DNA of 64,000 bases from an uncultured Treponema sp. (GCA_945877425.1 CAMCRZ010000001.1:1-64000), one strand, 5' to 3'. Shown: positions 18,280-28,105, numbered from the stretch's first letter. The notes: generated from the letters alone by a model not told the origin. Numbers and translations are program-made.

Positions 18280-20379
18280 TTACTGAATTTCAGCAACAGC
18301 CTGGCCGTTAGAAAGCTGTGTTCCCTGAGTTACAAGGAAGTGAACTTTTCCGCTTGCAGGAGCTTTAATTTCAAGTTCCATTTTCATAGATTCAATAATT
18401 GCAACGTTTTCGTCTTTCTTAACAGATGCACCTTCAGAAACAGCGCCTCTAAGGAAAACACCTGCAACAGGAGCCTTTACTGAAACGCCGCCGGCTGGAG
18501 CAGAAGGAGCTGCTGCTGGAACAACCGGAGCTGCTGGAGCAACTGGAGCAACTGGAGCTGCTGGAGCAACTGGAGCTGCAGGTGCAGGAGCTGCCTGAAT
18601 TACGCCGCCAATTGAAGCAAGAGTCTGTCCGTTTTGAATTTGAGAACCAGTTCCTACTGAATAAGTAATAGTTCCGCTTTCAGGAGCCTTTACTTCAAGT
18701 TCCATCTTCATAGATTCAATTATGATTACAGTGTCGTTTTTGTTTACTGTTGCACCGTTAGAGAAGCACTGCTTAAGCAAAGTACCTGCAACCGGAGCTT
18801 TTACATCAACTCCGCCTGAAACAACAGGAGCTGCCGAAGCAGAAGGAGCTGGAGCTGCGCCAGGAGCGCCAACGCTTACATTATATGGTGTGCCGTTAAC
18901 GTTAATGTTACCCTTTCCGTCTGAAGAAACAGCGTAAGGTGTTCCGTTTACAGTGATTGTGTAAGAACCGCCGTTAGAAGCAGAAGGAGCTTTTGGAGTT
19001 TCCTTAATGCCGAATGTTGCTTCTGCATCAACAGGACCATTTTTCCTTTCTGCAAAGAATTTTGGAGCAACTTTAGGGAACATTGCATAAGTAAGTGCAT
19101 CTTCAACAGAACCGTCTCCGCCGTTTTCCTTAGATTCAGCCATCATTTTGTCCCATTCAGGTTCAATCTTGTCTGCAGGACGGCAAGTCATAACTTCATC
19201 CATTTTATTAAGTTCAAGAGCTTTCTTTACAAGATCACCGTTTGGTTCTGCAGGAAGCTTACCGTATTTTCCAACAAGAAGATCACGGAATTCACCGGTC
19301 ATTCTTTCATAGCGTCCGAAAAGAACGTTAAATACTGCCTGAGTTCCAACAATCTGTGAAGTTGGAGTAACAAGAGGAACATAACCAATGTCTTTGTGTA
19401 CAAGTGGAAGTTCAGCAAGAACAGCGTCCATTTTGTCTGCTGCACCCTGCTGCTTTAACTGACTTTCAAGGTTAGAAAGCATACCGCCCGGAACCTGAGA
19501 AAGAAGGATACGTGTATCAGCTCCCAGGAATTTAGATTCAAGAGAAGCGTAATGCCTGCGTACGTCACGGAAATATGCAGCAAGTTCAAGAAGTGCCTTT
19601 GTATCAAGTTCAGTATCGTATTCTGTACCTTTAAGCATTTCTACGATTGTTTCTGTAGGTGAATGAGAAGTTCCCATTGACATAGAAGAAATTGCCGTAT
19701 CAAGAATATCTGCACCAGCTTCAACTGCTTTCATTTCAGTTGCAACAGAAAGGCCTGTAGTAGCATGAGTATGGATTTCTACAGGAAGGTCACAGGCTTT
19801 TTTAATGGCTTTAACAAGATCGTAAGCATCGTATGGCTTAAGAAGACCTGACATATCTTTAATACAAATTGAATCTGCACCGAATTCAGCGTAAGTTTTT
19901 GCAAGTTCAGCGTATTTTTCAATTGTGTGATATGGAGTTACGGCGTAAGAAATTGCCATCTGAACATGTTTGCCTGTTTTTTTTGCAGCTTTAGTAGCAC
20001 GTTCAAGATTGCGAGGGTCGTTACAGGCATCAAAAATGCGGAAAACATCAATTCCGTTTTTTGCAGCAGTTTCAACGAATTTATCAACAACATCATCAGC
20101 ATAATGGCGGTAACCAAGAAGGTTCTGACCGCGCAAAAGCATCATGATTTTTGAATTCGGCATTGCAGCGTGAAGTTTTCTAAGGCGTTCCCATGGATCT
20201 TCATTAAGGAAGCGGATACATGAATCATAAGTTGCGCCGCCCCAGCCTTCAATGAATTTATAACCGATTTTATCAAGCATTGAACATGCAGGAAGCATAT
20301 CTGCAGTTGTCATACGAGTTGCGTGAAGCGACTGATGTGCATCACGGATTACAAGTTCAGAAATACCTACTTTAGACAT
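18280..20379 (-). CDS. oadA: Oxaloacetate decarboxylase alpha subunit, two biotin domains
   Basis: Carboxyltransferase that moves CO2 from oxaloacetate (or a related acid) to biotin. The N-terminal TIM-barrel domain begins [18 protein letters not shown], with the metal ligands IHTHATTG and catalytic Lys in [11 protein letters not shown] conserved central domain follows to about 470. The C-terminus holds two biotinyl domains in tandem, each with ESMKMELE; the biotin lysines are about 558 and 666. They are joined by an Ala/Pro-rich linker encoded by 9-base repeats. Usual OadA has one such domain and about 590-600 aa; this one has 699. ATG at 20379 with AGAGG eight bases upstream. Second gene of the operon. 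Confidence 0.95.
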   Translation of the reverse strand: MSKVGISELVIRDAHQSLHATRMTTADMLPACSMLDKIGYKFIEGWGGATYDSCIRFLNEDPWERLRKLHAAMPNSKIMMLLRGQNLLGYRHYADDVVDKFVETAAKNGIDVFRIFDACNDPRNLERATKAAKKTGKHVQMAISYAVTPYHTIEKYAELAKTYAEFGADSICIKDMSGLLKPYDAYDLVKAIKKACDLPVEIHTHATTGLSVATEMKAVEAGADILDTAISSMSMGTSHSPTETIVEMLKGTEYDTELDTKALLELAAYFRDVRRHYASLESKFLGADTRILLSQVPGGMLSNLESQLKQQGAADKMDAVLAELPLVHKDIGYVPLVTPTSQIVGTQAVFNVLFGRYERMTGEFRDLLVGKYGKLPAEPNGDLVKKALELNKMDEVMTCRPADKIEPEWDKMMAESKENGGDGSVEDALTYAMFPKVAPKFFAERKNGPVDAEATFGIKETPKAPSASNGGSYTITVNGTPYAVSSDGKGNINVNGTPYNVSVGAPGAAPAPSASAAPVVSGGVDVKAPVAGTLLKQCFSNGATVNKNDTVIIIESMKMELEVKAPESGTITYSVGTGSQIQNGQTLASIGGVIQAAPAPAAPVAPAAPVAPVAPAAPVVPAAAPSAPAGGVSVKAPVAGVFLRGAVSEGASVKKDENVAIIESMKMELEIKAPASGKVHFLVTQGTQLSNGQAVAEIQ
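18511..18594 (-). repeat. 9-base tandem repeats encoding Ala/Pro linker of oadA
   Basis: On the plus strand ctggagcaa and ctggagctg units recur with little change (for example at 18541-18575). In the minus frame they encode Ala-Pro-Val/Ala repeats linking the two biotin domains. Likely to vary in copy number between strains. Confidence 0.75.
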
Positions 20380-20409
20380 AAAAATAACCTCTTTATTTTG
20401 TATTTAGAA

Positions 20410-20673
20410 TTAAACTGATTCTTTTTCGTGAATGGCAGCAGCAATAGCAGCGATAACCGCTCCATTATCAGCATTACTGGCTGCAGAAGAAGCAGGTGCT
20501 GAAGTTGAAGTTGGAGTGCCTTTTTCAGCTGACTTTTTTTCAAGATGAAATGCCTTAACAAAAATACGAAGCAAATTCATTGCAAGAATCAAAATAATCA
20601 GAAAACTGAACACGACACACAGACCTAGCAAAGTTAAAATTCCACTTTGCTCAAGCATTTGCGCAATTGTCAT
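20410..20673 (-). CDS. oadG: Oxaloacetate decarboxylase gamma subunit
   Basis: Small membrane anchor that ties OadA to OadB and carries zinc in characterised enzymes. The 87 aa show the standard layout: one N-terminal membrane helix (SGILTLLGLCVVFSFLIILILAM is the span, about residues 10-32), a charged segment, a Ser/Ala/Pro-rich stretch and a short helical end. The overlapping 64 aa reading frame at 20367-20561 is a shadow. ATG at 20673 with GGAGGA just upstream. First gene of the oad operon; a TATAAT sequence about 30 bases before the ATG is the likely -10 box, with no good -35. Confidence 0.85.
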   Translation of the reverse strand: MTIAQMLEQSGILTLLGLCVVFSFLIILILAMNLLRIFVKAFHLEKKSAEKGTPTSTSAPASSAASNADNGAVIAAIAAAIHEKESV

Positions 20674-20844
20674 AATTCCTCCATATAAGGTTAATTCATT
20701 ATATTACATAGAATTAACTCATAAACCAAAAGTCTTGCTTATAAATAAACTTTAGGGCGCTAGAATTATAAATAAAATCTGTAAAGATTACAATAATATC
20801 GCATTAAAAGTTTCTGAAAGTTTTTCCTGCACAGCAAGGTTAAA

Positions 20845-22062
20845 TCAGAGGGAAAATTCCTTAAAAATTGAAGCTGCATCTATTCCGTTTATTGTTTTGC
20901 CGGATTGATATGCCTTTAAAAGATTAGCCTTACCTTCTTCAAGATGAGTGCTTGTAATTCCGTGTTTTATGGAAATGCCTGCTTCAAGCAATGCTGAAAG
21001 ATGATCTGCAACACGAACCATTTTTCCGTCTACAGGGCTAAGTTCGTCAAAATTATACTTTTCGTTTAAATCTTCAAAACTTACGTGATAGATTTTTTCT
21101 CCGAGACAAACTCTGTTTTCAAATTCATCGCTTGTAAAATAGAGGATTTCGTCTCTGTAAAAGTCTTCCATGAAAGGCACAAGTTCGTTGGCTACAATTT
21201 TGTCTTCTATGTTTTTCACAATGGCAGGAAGTCCGTCAGTAGCTTTTTTTACAGGAGAAATTATGTCTCTCGTAACGCTTTCCGGCAAATCGTGGAAAAG
21301 TGCGCTGAAAAAATTATTGTAAATTCTTTTCCGGCACATCTTCACTTTAGATTCACGGGTAAAAAGAAGAGTAAGCACTGCTACAAAAAAGCAATGGCCT
21401 AAAACAGAAGTTTTTGGAATTCTAGGAGTCTGATTCCATCGAGTCTGAAACCTGAGCTGTTCAATACGCATGATAAAATCAAAAGGTTTCTGCTTTGTAA
21501 TTAAAAGCTGAAGGCCCCGTAAATCAAGGTACTGCTGAAGGTCTGCGTTAAGTTCCAGCCTTATTTTTTCAAGACGCTCGGCTTCGTTTACCGCACTTAT
21601 CATTTCAAGTTCACGTAAAGTTGAATACTTGTGGGCTGCACGGAAAATCCTGCAAGTCTGCTCCTGATTTTCTTCAAAAGGCTCTTCTCCGTTACGCTGA
21701 CGTATATAATGCTCGAAGCGTTCCATTAAGCTGCTGTCGTCTATAAGGTTTCTGTACTGATCCAGAACCCAGTTGTTAAGCTTAATGAATTCCTGAGGAT
21801 ATTCGTTTTTAATGATGGACTGAACAGGGCTTTTTATGTCGCAAAGCTGGATTTTTCTTAAAAGGTCAAAAAGGCTGGCATAAATCATCCATTCCCAGTC
21901 GATTTTTACGCCGCGGTTTTCTTCGTATTTTGCAATAATGTAGGAAGCAACCATTTTTTCGGCAGCTTTGTCCATTTCTACAACATCAAAAGGACGTATA
22001 AGATCATTCCACCTTTCAATGGAAAATCCTTCGAATATTTTTAAAACAAGTTCCTTTTTCAT
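20845..22062 (-). CDS. HD-domain phosphohydrolase (YfbR-like)
   Basis: A 405 aa protein whose C-terminal half carries an HD domain like that of the 5'-nucleotidase YfbR: LGHCFFVAVL supplies the first His and ALFHDLPESVTRDIISPVKK the His-Asp pair. A later ADHLSALLEAG probably completes the metal site. The N-terminal 180 residues are helical and unassigned; they make the protein twice the length of YfbR. ATG at 22062 with AGGA seven bases upstream; an in-frame TTG at 22077 is less likely. Last gene of a five-gene unit with recN and nadK. A nucleotide or signalling-nucleotide substrate is plausible but not shown. Confidence 0.8.
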   Translation of the reverse strand: MKKELVLKIFEGFSIERWNDLIRPFDVVEMDKAAEKMVASYIIAKYEENRGVKIDWEWMIYASLFDLLRKIQLCDIKSPVQSIIKNEYPQEFIKLNNWVLDQYRNLIDDSSLMERFEHYIRQRNGEEPFEENQEQTCRIFRAAHKYSTLRELEMISAVNEAERLEKIRLELNADLQQYLDLRGLQLLITKQKPFDFIMRIEQLRFQTRWNQTPRIPKTSVLGHCFFVAVLTLLFTRESKVKMCRKRIYNNFFSALFHDLPESVTRDIISPVKKATDGLPAIVKNIEDKIVANELVPFMEDFYRDEILYFTSDEFENRVCLGEKIYHVSFEDLNEKYNFDELSPVDGKMVRVADHLSALLEAGISIKHGITSTHLEEGKANLLKAYQSGKTINGIDAASIFKEFSL

Positions 22063-22082
22063 TGCACCGTCCTGCAAAAAAA

Positions 22083-22886
22083 CTATCGGCTGGCTCCGGT
22101 TTTAGTATCATTTTCCATTTTGCTTTTCCAGACAATAGCCTTTTTCTTTATTCCTTCAGATTCTGCATTGTCGCCTAAAATCATGGCAATGCGCCTTAAA
22201 GCTATAAGGAAGTTTATTGCAACACGCATATCGTCTATGCGCCTTGTAGAAAGTTCATAACGATCCCTGTATTCAGATGCACTTTTATCAAGAAGTTTTT
22301 TCAAAAGACGGATGTAAAGCACTGTATTTTCATAGTCAAGACTGCGCAAGTCAAAGTAATCTTTTGCTGCCTGCTTCATGTCAAGAAGATTTTTTGCAAC
22401 TACGGCAAAGCGTCCGCGTAATTCAACAAAAGACCACTTCCACTTTGAATTGTCTCCGAAAGCATCAACTAGAACCTGTATGACAAGACCGAGTTTCCGC
22501 ACAAGGTAAAATCTTTTTTCAAGAGGCATATTGCTTATAAGTGCAATTTTCGGCTCAATTTCAGAGTAAGGGCAGTCAACTACATTTGAAACTATTTCTT
22601 CAAGATAAATAATTGCCTTGTAAATTGATTTTCTTGCGTCATTCAATGCATCGTTGTTTTTAGTACCGAGAATTTCAACAGAAAAGCTGTTTATGCTGAT
22701 GTAAAGGGTTGCCACATAAATCATGTCTTCGCAAAGAAGAAGTTTTTTGTATTCAACACCGCCTGTATCCCTTTTCATAAGATCAAGCATATTTTTTTCT
22801 TTTTTGAGCGTAACATCAATTTTGTCTCTTACAGGTTTTGCTTTATCGGCAAACTCCGAACGGCTTTCTGATGTAATTAAAGGCAT
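22083..22886 (-). CDS. Conserved helical protein of unknown function
   Basis: A 267 aa mostly alpha-helical soluble protein with many charged residues and no signal peptide or motif I recognise. The central part ISNMPLEKRFYLVRKLGLVI and the Lys/Arg-rich second half suggest a helical bundle. ATG at 22886 overlaps the recN stop by ten bases and has GGAGG upstream, so it is tightly coupled to recN; the HD-domain gene follows after 20 bases. The context (nadK, recN, HD hydrolase) does not reveal a role. Confidence 0.75.
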   Translation of the reverse strand: MPLITSESRSEFADKAKPVRDKIDVTLKKEKNMLDLMKRDTGGVEYKKLLLCEDMIYVATLYISINSFSVEILGTKNNDALNDARKSIYKAIIYLEEIVSNVVDCPYSEIEPKIALISNMPLEKRFYLVRKLGLVIQVLVDAFGDNSKWKWSFVELRGRFAVVAKNLLDMKQAAKDYFDLRSLDYENTVLYIRLLKKLLDKSASEYRDRYELSTRRIDDMRVAINFLIALRRIAMILGDNAESEGIKKKAIVWKSKMENDTKTGASR

Positions 22887-24586
22887 ACTTCTCCTCCAAA
22901 TTTTTCAAGCATGGAACGGGCGTGTTCCAAAGACTCCTGGGTTGAACTGTCTCCGGAAAGCATACGGGCAATTTCCTTTACTCTATTTATTCCGTCTACA
23001 GGGAAAACATTCGTTGAAGTAGAATTATTTTCCGAACCTTTTTCTATTTTAATCTGATTGTGAGCATACACTGCAATACTTGCCAGATGAGTTATGCATA
23101 AAACCTGAAGATTCTGCGCAAGCTTTTTCATATGTTCACCTACAGCAACAGCAACTTCACCACCAATACCGGTATCAATTTCATCAAAAATAAGGGTACC
23201 TGCATTATCGGCAGCAGAAAGAATTGTTTTTAGCGCCAGCATTACACGGCTTAATTCACCGCCTGAAGCAATACGGGCTAAAGGCAAAAGCGGACTTCCA
23301 GGGTTTGCGCTTATAAGGAATTCAATGTTGTCCATTCCATAAGGGCCGCACTTCTGTTCAACTTCCGTACCTTCTTTTTCAGCAAGACTGACAGAAAATC
23401 TTGCACTTGCCATTCCCAGCCTGGAAAGAATGTTTTCCACTGCAGCAGACATTTTTTCCGAAGAAGCCCTGCGCTTTGTGCTGATTGCCTTAGCTTTAGT
23501 ATAAACCAGCTTTTCCAATCGGGCAATTTCATTTTCCAGAGCAGTTTTATCTTTTGAACCGCTGCCCAGCTCTTCAAGTTCAGCTTTTGCTTTTTCGGCA
23601 TAAGAAATCAAGTCTTTTTCAGTTGCACCGTTAAAGGAAACATACTTTTTCTTCAGCCTGTAAATAAGTTCCAGCCTTTCCTGAACTGCAGCAAGTCTTT
23701 CCGGATCAAAAACAAGGCTTTGAGAATAACGGCGGAATTCCTTAGTAATGTCGTCAATTTCGTAAAATGCATTTTCCAACCGTGCATCAAGTGAAGAAAG
23801 CTGCCTGTCGTAATTCAATCCGCGGGAACTTATGCCCTTTACTTTTCTAAGCAATGAAATTATTCCTTCACCTTCATTTCCTTCAAGAATACCGTTTATT
23901 TCTTCTATATCAGTGTAAAGTTTTTCAAAGGAAGACAGTCTGTTTTCTTCTGATTCCAGGTCTGATTCTTCTCCGTCCTTTAACTTTGCACTTTCTATTT
24001 CGCTTACTGCAAATTCAAGCATTTCTATGCGGTTTTTGATTTCACTTTCGTTAGTATTAAGTTTTTCTAGAAAAGCCCTTTTTTCTACAAGCTGATTGTA
24101 CAAAAGTGTAAATTCCTTAACTTCGTCAACTATATCAGCGTAAATGTCAAGGTAACGGCGGTGTTCGCTTACTTTCATAAGCGACTGCTGTTCGTGCTGA
24201 CCGTGTATGTCTACGAGAAACTGGGCAAAAGAAGCTAAATCTGCTCTTGTTACGCTTATTCCGCCAATCCAGGCAGAGCTTTTTCCTGTTGATTTTACTG
24301 CACGCCTTAAAAGTATGCGGTTATCTTCTGGTTCTATGCCGTGTTCTTCCAGCCATTCAAATGCACTTTTTTTTTCAAGCAGAAATGTTCCGCTTACCTG
24401 TGCTTCCTGACATCCTGTCCTTATCTGTTCAATGCCGGCTTTACCGCCTAAGAGAAAGGCTATGCTTCCTATAAGAATGGACTTACCTGCTCCAGTTTCA
24501 CCGCTTAAAACAGTAAAGCCTTTTGAAAATTCAATGTGAGCACTGTCGATTAAAGCAAAATTCTTTATATCAAGTTCTTCAAGCAC
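22877..24586 (-). CDS. recN: DNA repair ATPase RecN
   Basis: SMC-like protein that acts early in repair of double-strand breaks. N-terminal Walker A GETGAGKSIL (about 30-39), coiled-coil arms in the middle, and a C-terminal signature/Walker B half with RIASGGELSRVMLALK and TLIFDEIDTGIGGEVA. 569 aa fits the family. The start codon is GTG at 24586 with AGGAGG five bases upstream, eight bases inside the end of nadK. Followed in overlap by an unknown gene. Confident call. Confidence 0.96.
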   Translation of the reverse strand: MLEELDIKNFALIDSAHIEFSKGFTVLSGETGAGKSILIGSIAFLLGGKAGIEQIRTGCQEAQVSGTFLLEKKSAFEWLEEHGIEPEDNRILLRRAVKSTGKSSAWIGGISVTRADLASFAQFLVDIHGQHEQQSLMKVSEHRRYLDIYADIVDEVKEFTLLYNQLVEKRAFLEKLNTNESEIKNRIEMLEFAVSEIESAKLKDGEESDLESEENRLSSFEKLYTDIEEINGILEGNEGEGIISLLRKVKGISSRGLNYDRQLSSLDARLENAFYEIDDITKEFRRYSQSLVFDPERLAAVQERLELIYRLKKKYVSFNGATEKDLISYAEKAKAELEELGSGSKDKTALENEIARLEKLVYTKAKAISTKRRASSEKMSAAVENILSRLGMASARFSVSLAEKEGTEVEQKCGPYGMDNIEFLISANPGSPLLPLARIASGGELSRVMLALKTILSAADNAGTLIFDEIDTGIGGEVAVAVGEHMKKLAQNLQVLCITHLASIAVYAHNQIKIEKGSENNSTSTNVFPVDGINRVKEIARMLSGDSSTQESLEHARSMLEKFGGEVCL

Positions 24587-25466
24587 GAGGACCTCCTGAC
24601 CAGTTTAACTTGCTCTGCAATGCACTGTAAAATTTTTCCTGCGTAGAGCCGATTAACCGTGCCTTATGTTTAGAAATTCCAATAATTACAACATCGCCCT
24701 GTTCAAGAGGAAAATTCAGCTGACCGTCTGCGCTAAGGGAAACATCAACTCTTGAAGGCAAAACCGTCATTGCTATTTCACTCTGGGAACTTAAAACCAA
24801 AGGCCTTGCAGAAAGACTGAAAGAACTGATTGGCGTTAAAACAAGTGCGTCAAGGCTTGAGTCTACAATAGGTCCGCCTGCTGCTGCAGAATAAGCTGTA
24901 GAACCGGTAGAAGTGGCAACTATAACTCCGGTAGATTTAAACGCACCTAAAAGGGCATGATTGTAAGCAACATTTAAATTTACAAGTCCGCAGGAAGAAT
25001 GGCTTGAAACAATTATATCGTTAAGGGCAGTGCATTTAAATGCGGTTCTGCCGTTTCTTATAACTTCACCTTCTGCAAGACTTCTCTGGCTTATAAAGGA
25101 TTTTCCTTCCAGATAAGAAACAAGCTCTTCCTGCCAGTTTTCTTTTTGAACAGCCGCAAGAAAACCAAATTCTCCAAGATTAACTGGAAAAACAGGAATT
25201 CCCAAAGGAGCGCATCCTCTTCCTGCAAAAAGTACAGTTCCGTCACCGCCAAGGGTTACTGCAAAATCAAAATCCTTAAAAGGAACTTCCATTCCTGAAC
25301 TTAAAACTGCCTCCCTGCTTTCACAATTCCTGCATTCAGCATCTTTTCCGTTGTATGTAAAAATTTCAGCCCTGACTTTTCTTTCACACAAAAATGACTT
25401 TATTTCCTGAGCCAGAATCTGAGAATGTTCTTTAAATGAATTGGCTAAAATCAGACACTTTATCAT
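24579..25466 (-). CDS. nadK: NAD kinase
   Basis: Phosphorylates NAD to NADP in the cytosol. The GGDGT motif (VTLGGDGTVLFAGRG), NLGEFGFLA and the conserved glycine-rich GSTAYSAAAGGPIV are all present; 295 aa is normal. The start ATG overlaps the stop of the preceding DegT-type gene in ATGA and has no clear Shine-Dalgarno, so translation is probably coupled. nadK next to recN is a common pairing in bacteria, which supports both calls. Confidence 0.94.
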   Translation of the reverse strand: MIKCLILANSFKEHSQILAQEIKSFLCERKVRAEIFTYNGKDAECRNCESREAVLSSGMEVPFKDFDFAVTLGGDGTVLFAGRGCAPLGIPVFPVNLGEFGFLAAVQKENWQEELVSYLEGKSFISQRSLAEGEVIRNGRTAFKCTALNDIIVSSHSSCGLVNLNVAYNHALLGAFKSTGVIVATSTGSTAYSAAAGGPIVDSSLDALVLTPISSFSLSARPLVLSSQSEIAMTVLPSRVDVSLSADGQLNFPLEQGDVVIIGISKHKARLIGSTQEKFYSALQSKLNWSGGPRA

Positions 25467-26581
25467 GGCAAAGACGACAAAACCTTAACAATTCTTGCTA
25501 CATCTTTTTGCCCGAGTCTTGGATATAACGGAAACAAGGCACACCTTAAGGCAATGGACGAAGCATTCATGCACTGTGAAGAATATTCTTCGTTTTTTAC
25601 GGCAATTACGGACTTTTCAAAAGCAAGCTTTACTTCAATTCCTTTGTGCATTCCGTAAGACTTAACGTCTTTAAATCCTGAATTAAGTAAAAGCGGAAAT
25701 GAATATATTGTAGAACCGAAATCTTTTTCCCGGATAAAAGTCTTATGCTTTCCTGCCATAATTGAACGGCTGTATAAAGTAAACAATTCCCTGCGGACTT
25801 TTTCGTTACGGGCAAATTCCTTAAGTTCAACAAAAGCAAGTGCTGCATTCATGTCCGGCATAATGTCTGTAGAAGGAGCCTGCTGAATTAAGTTTTTCAA
25901 GACAATCCACTCTTTCCTGCATGGAGCAATTAAAACAGCGCCGCCGCCTGCCGTTACAATATCCTGATCTTCCATGCCAAGAATTGAATAAACGCCGTAA
26001 GAGCCTGCACGCTTTCCTTTAGGTTCCTGAAGTTCCCCTTCACTTTCATTTTTTTCCCCTGAACTGCTTTCTTCTGAAGGCAAAGGCTTTCTTTCTTCTC
26101 CTTCTTCCAGAGGGTAAAAGGAAAGTGCTGACTGGGAAATGTCTTCTATAACAGGAATGTCAAGTTCAAGGAAATCTTTTATTGAAGGAAGGATTCCCAT
26201 AGTTTCGTGCAAAATCAAAAGACGGCCGCCACATTTAATGCCTTCCTGAACTTTTTCAACTGTAACAAGGGAAGTTTCCATATCTACATCAAGGACAACA
26301 GGTTTATAGCCCAGTTTTTCTATTGCTGCAAACTGCCAGAAAGGAGCCAATGCACTTATCATTATTCCGCTTTCTTTGGGAAGTGAAATTGCCTTTAAAG
26401 CGTATTCAAGGGCAACTGAAGGACTTCTAAGGGCAACACAGCCGTCACAGCCGGAAAGTTCCCTGTAAGTCTGAGTAAGGCGCTGGTTCATTTCTCCAGG
26501 TCCGATTTTTTCATCTACCATGCAGGTAAGAACGGCTTCCATTTCCTTGCGCCTGATTGTAGAACTGTATGTCTGAATCAT
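25463..26581 (-). CDS. Degenerate DegT/DnrJ/EryC1-type protein
   Basis: A 372 aa protein with the fold signals of the DegT aminotransferase family: IGPGEMNQRLTQTYRELSG near the start, ALAPFWQFAAIEKLGYKPV, the Asp-containing PVIEDISQSALS, and a C-terminal half with NAALAFVEL. The segment that should carry the PLP lysine before a Gly-Gly turn reads SILGMEDQDIVTAGGG (about 199-214) and has no lysine. An acidic 30-residue insertion (about 158-190) precedes it. It is therefore probably not a normal aminotransferase. ATG at 26581 with GGA about ten bases upstream; the in-frame TTG at 26590 is too close to that site. First gene of the nadK-recN unit. Confidence 0.75.
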   Translation of the reverse strand: MIQTYSSTIRRKEMEAVLTCMVDEKIGPGEMNQRLTQTYRELSGCDGCVALRSPSVALEYALKAISLPKESGIMISALAPFWQFAAIEKLGYKPVVLDVDMETSLVTVEKVQEGIKCGGRLLILHETMGILPSIKDFLELDIPVIEDISQSALSFYPLEEGEERKPLPSEESSSGEKNESEGELQEPKGKRAGSYGVYSILGMEDQDIVTAGGGAVLIAPCRKEWIVLKNLIQQAPSTDIMPDMNAALAFVELKEFARNEKVRRELFTLYSRSIMAGKHKTFIREKDFGSTIYSFPLLLNSGFKDVKSYGMHKGIEVKLAFEKSVIAVKNEEYSSQCMNASSIALRCALFPLYPRLGQKDVARIVKVLSSLP

Positions 26582-26623
26582 TTTGTACAAATCCTTTTTT
26601 TAATATTAAATTTTTACATTGAA

Positions 26624-26653
26624 AATATAACTGAAAATCAAAAACAAAATCAA
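26624..26653 (-). promoter_or_regulatory. Probable promoter of the DegT-nadK-recN unit
   Basis: TTGATT (26648-26653), 18 bases, TATATT (26624-26629), within an A/T-rich 200-base gap. Leader of about 35 bases. The rest of the gap (26660-26788) shows no gene and only weak inverted repeats after cheW. Confidence 0.4.
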
Positions 26654-26788
26654 ATATAAACGAAAAAATCAAAAAAATTAAGTGAAAGTTTCCGTAAAAA
26701 TAACGTAAATCATTGATAAAGGCAAAGACAGAAAGCACTTTCCGCAAAACATTTGCAAAAACGCCTTAAGTTTCGCCTTTACTTTAAT

Positions 26789-27277
26789 TTATTCTTCAGG
26801 GTCGCCAATGATTTTCTGAAGTTCCTTTCCCGTAAACAGCTTGCGTATATCCATGATTATAAGGTAAGAATTATCCTGCCTTACAACACCCTGAATATAT
26901 TCTGAACCGATACCGCTAAGCATTTGTGGCGGAGCTTTAATTTCACTTGTATTAATTGGAACTACTCTTGCAATTTTATCGATTATAATGCCGATTTTGT
27001 TTCCGTCTATGTCAAGAATGATAAATCCGCCTTCATCTTCGTCCATTTCGTCTGTAGAAGTGTATGATTTTGCAATATGAAAGCGCTTGTGCAAATTGAT
27101 GATTGGAATTATTTCACTTCTTAAATTTATAATTCCTTCTACGTAATAAGGAGCATTAGGAATAGGTCTTACAGCCTGAACCTTTACAATTTCCTTTACA
27201 TCCATAATGTCTACACCGTACAACTCTTCTCCAAGTTTAAAAGTTACTAACTGAAACTGTGTATTTTCTTCGGCCAT
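26789..27277 (-). CDS. cheW: CheW chemotaxis coupling protein
   Basis: Adaptor that links methyl-accepting receptors to the CheA kinase. At 162 aa the whole protein is one CheW domain: QLVTFKLGEELYGVDIMDVKEIV, IPNAPYYVEGIINLRSEIIPIINL, GFIILDIDGNKIGIIID and the closing VVRQDNSYLIIMDI. ATG at 27277 with GGGAG five bases upstream. It stands apart from other chemotaxis genes, with comF 72 bases upstream on the same strand. Confidence 0.96.
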   Translation of the reverse strand: MAEENTQFQLVTFKLGEELYGVDIMDVKEIVKVQAVRPIPNAPYYVEGIINLRSEIIPIINLHKRFHIAKSYTSTDEMDEDEGGFIILDIDGNKIGIIIDKIARVVPINTSEIKAPPQMLSGIGSEYIQGVVRQDNSYLIIMDIRKLFTGKELQKIIGDPEE

Positions 27278-27349
27278 AATTTCTCCCGTTTAACTTATCA
27301 AAGATTTTAAATCCGTTTTTCAAGTCATATTTTAATACACAAAATTGTT

Positions 27350-28105
27350 CTAGTCCACTACAAAAAGTGCAAGCACATCAACTTTTTCAACGCCTGCTTT
27401 TTTCAACACGCTGCAGCAGCTTTCTGCAGTAACACCTGTCGTCATGACATCGTCTATAAGAACAACTTCGCGGGGAAACTTTTTTCCAGAAATTCTTTCG
27501 TTTTTAAGTGCAAAGGAATGACCCTTAGTTAAAAGGCGGCTTTCCCTGTTCAGTTTTTTCTGCTGATTTTTTGAAAGGCGCTTTAAGCAGGGCAGGATTT
27601 TTACGCCGTAATTCTTATGGAGGAATTTACACAGTTCGTCTATCTGATCCCAGCCTTTTTCCCTTTTCTTTCCGGCTCTCGGCGGAACAGGCACTACAGG
27701 AGGAATGTTTTTTCTGCCATACATTTTTTCCAAACCCAGATAGGCAAAATCTGAAAAAACGTAAGACAAACTTCTTTTTCCTGCAAGTTTCCATTCAAAA
27801 AGGAGATTTTTCTTCCAGAGCCTGTAGCTGAACAAAGGAAAGCATCTGCCGGCACTTGAAATTACTGCACTTTCCCTGCAAGCCATGCATTTGCCTTCTT
27901 CGCTTACAAGGATTTTTCCGCAGACAGAACAACGGTTTTCATTAAGTTCAATTTCCAGCTTAAGATTTTCCCTGCATTTACGGCATAATGGAAAAAACAA
28001 GCTTTTTCTTCCACAGCAGGTACATTTTTCTTCCGTAAAGATAAAGGAAAAAATTCCCCTTAAAAGAAAAAAAATGTATTTTCTTATTTTAAATATTGAT
28101 TTCAC
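27350..28105 (-). CDS. comF: ComF-type phosphoribosyltransferase
   Basis: ComFC family protein, linked in competent bacteria to DNA uptake but also widespread in non-competent ones. The N-terminus has zinc-binding Cys pairs (CTCCG, CRKC, CSVCG, CMAC, about residues 28-80) and the C-terminus a phosphoribosyltransferase PRPP loop VVLIDDVMTTGVTAESC. 251 aa is normal. The only available start is a GTG at 28105, without a visible Shine-Dalgarno, so the true start is uncertain. It lies 61 bases after mutS. Confidence 0.87.
   Translation of the reverse strand: MKSIFKIRKYIFFLLRGIFSFIFTEEKCTCCGRKSLFFPLCRKCRENLKLEIELNENRCSVCGKILVSEEGKCMACRESAVISSAGRCFPLFSYRLWKKNLLFEWKLAGKRSLSYVFSDFAYLGLEKMYGRKNIPPVVPVPPRAGKKREKGWDQIDELCKFLHKNYGVKILPCLKRLSKNQQKKLNRESRLLTKGHSFALKNERISGKKFPREVVLIDDVMTTGVTAESCCSVLKKAGVEKVDVLALFVVD

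Noticed and set aside
18511..18594. CRISPR-like or minisatellite array
   Set aside because: The 9-base repeats are in frame inside oadA and encode its Ala/Pro linker.
20367..20561. 64 aa reading frame overlapping oadG
   Set aside because: Leu/Lys-rich shadow in another frame; oadG itself has the ribosome site and membrane helix.
20674..20844. Riboswitch or small gene before oadG
   Set aside because: About 170 bases of A/T-rich sequence with a -10-like box, but no conserved aptamer or ORF recognised.
26660..26788. Terminator after cheW
   Set aside because: Inverted repeats are long-looped and lack a clean stem with T run.
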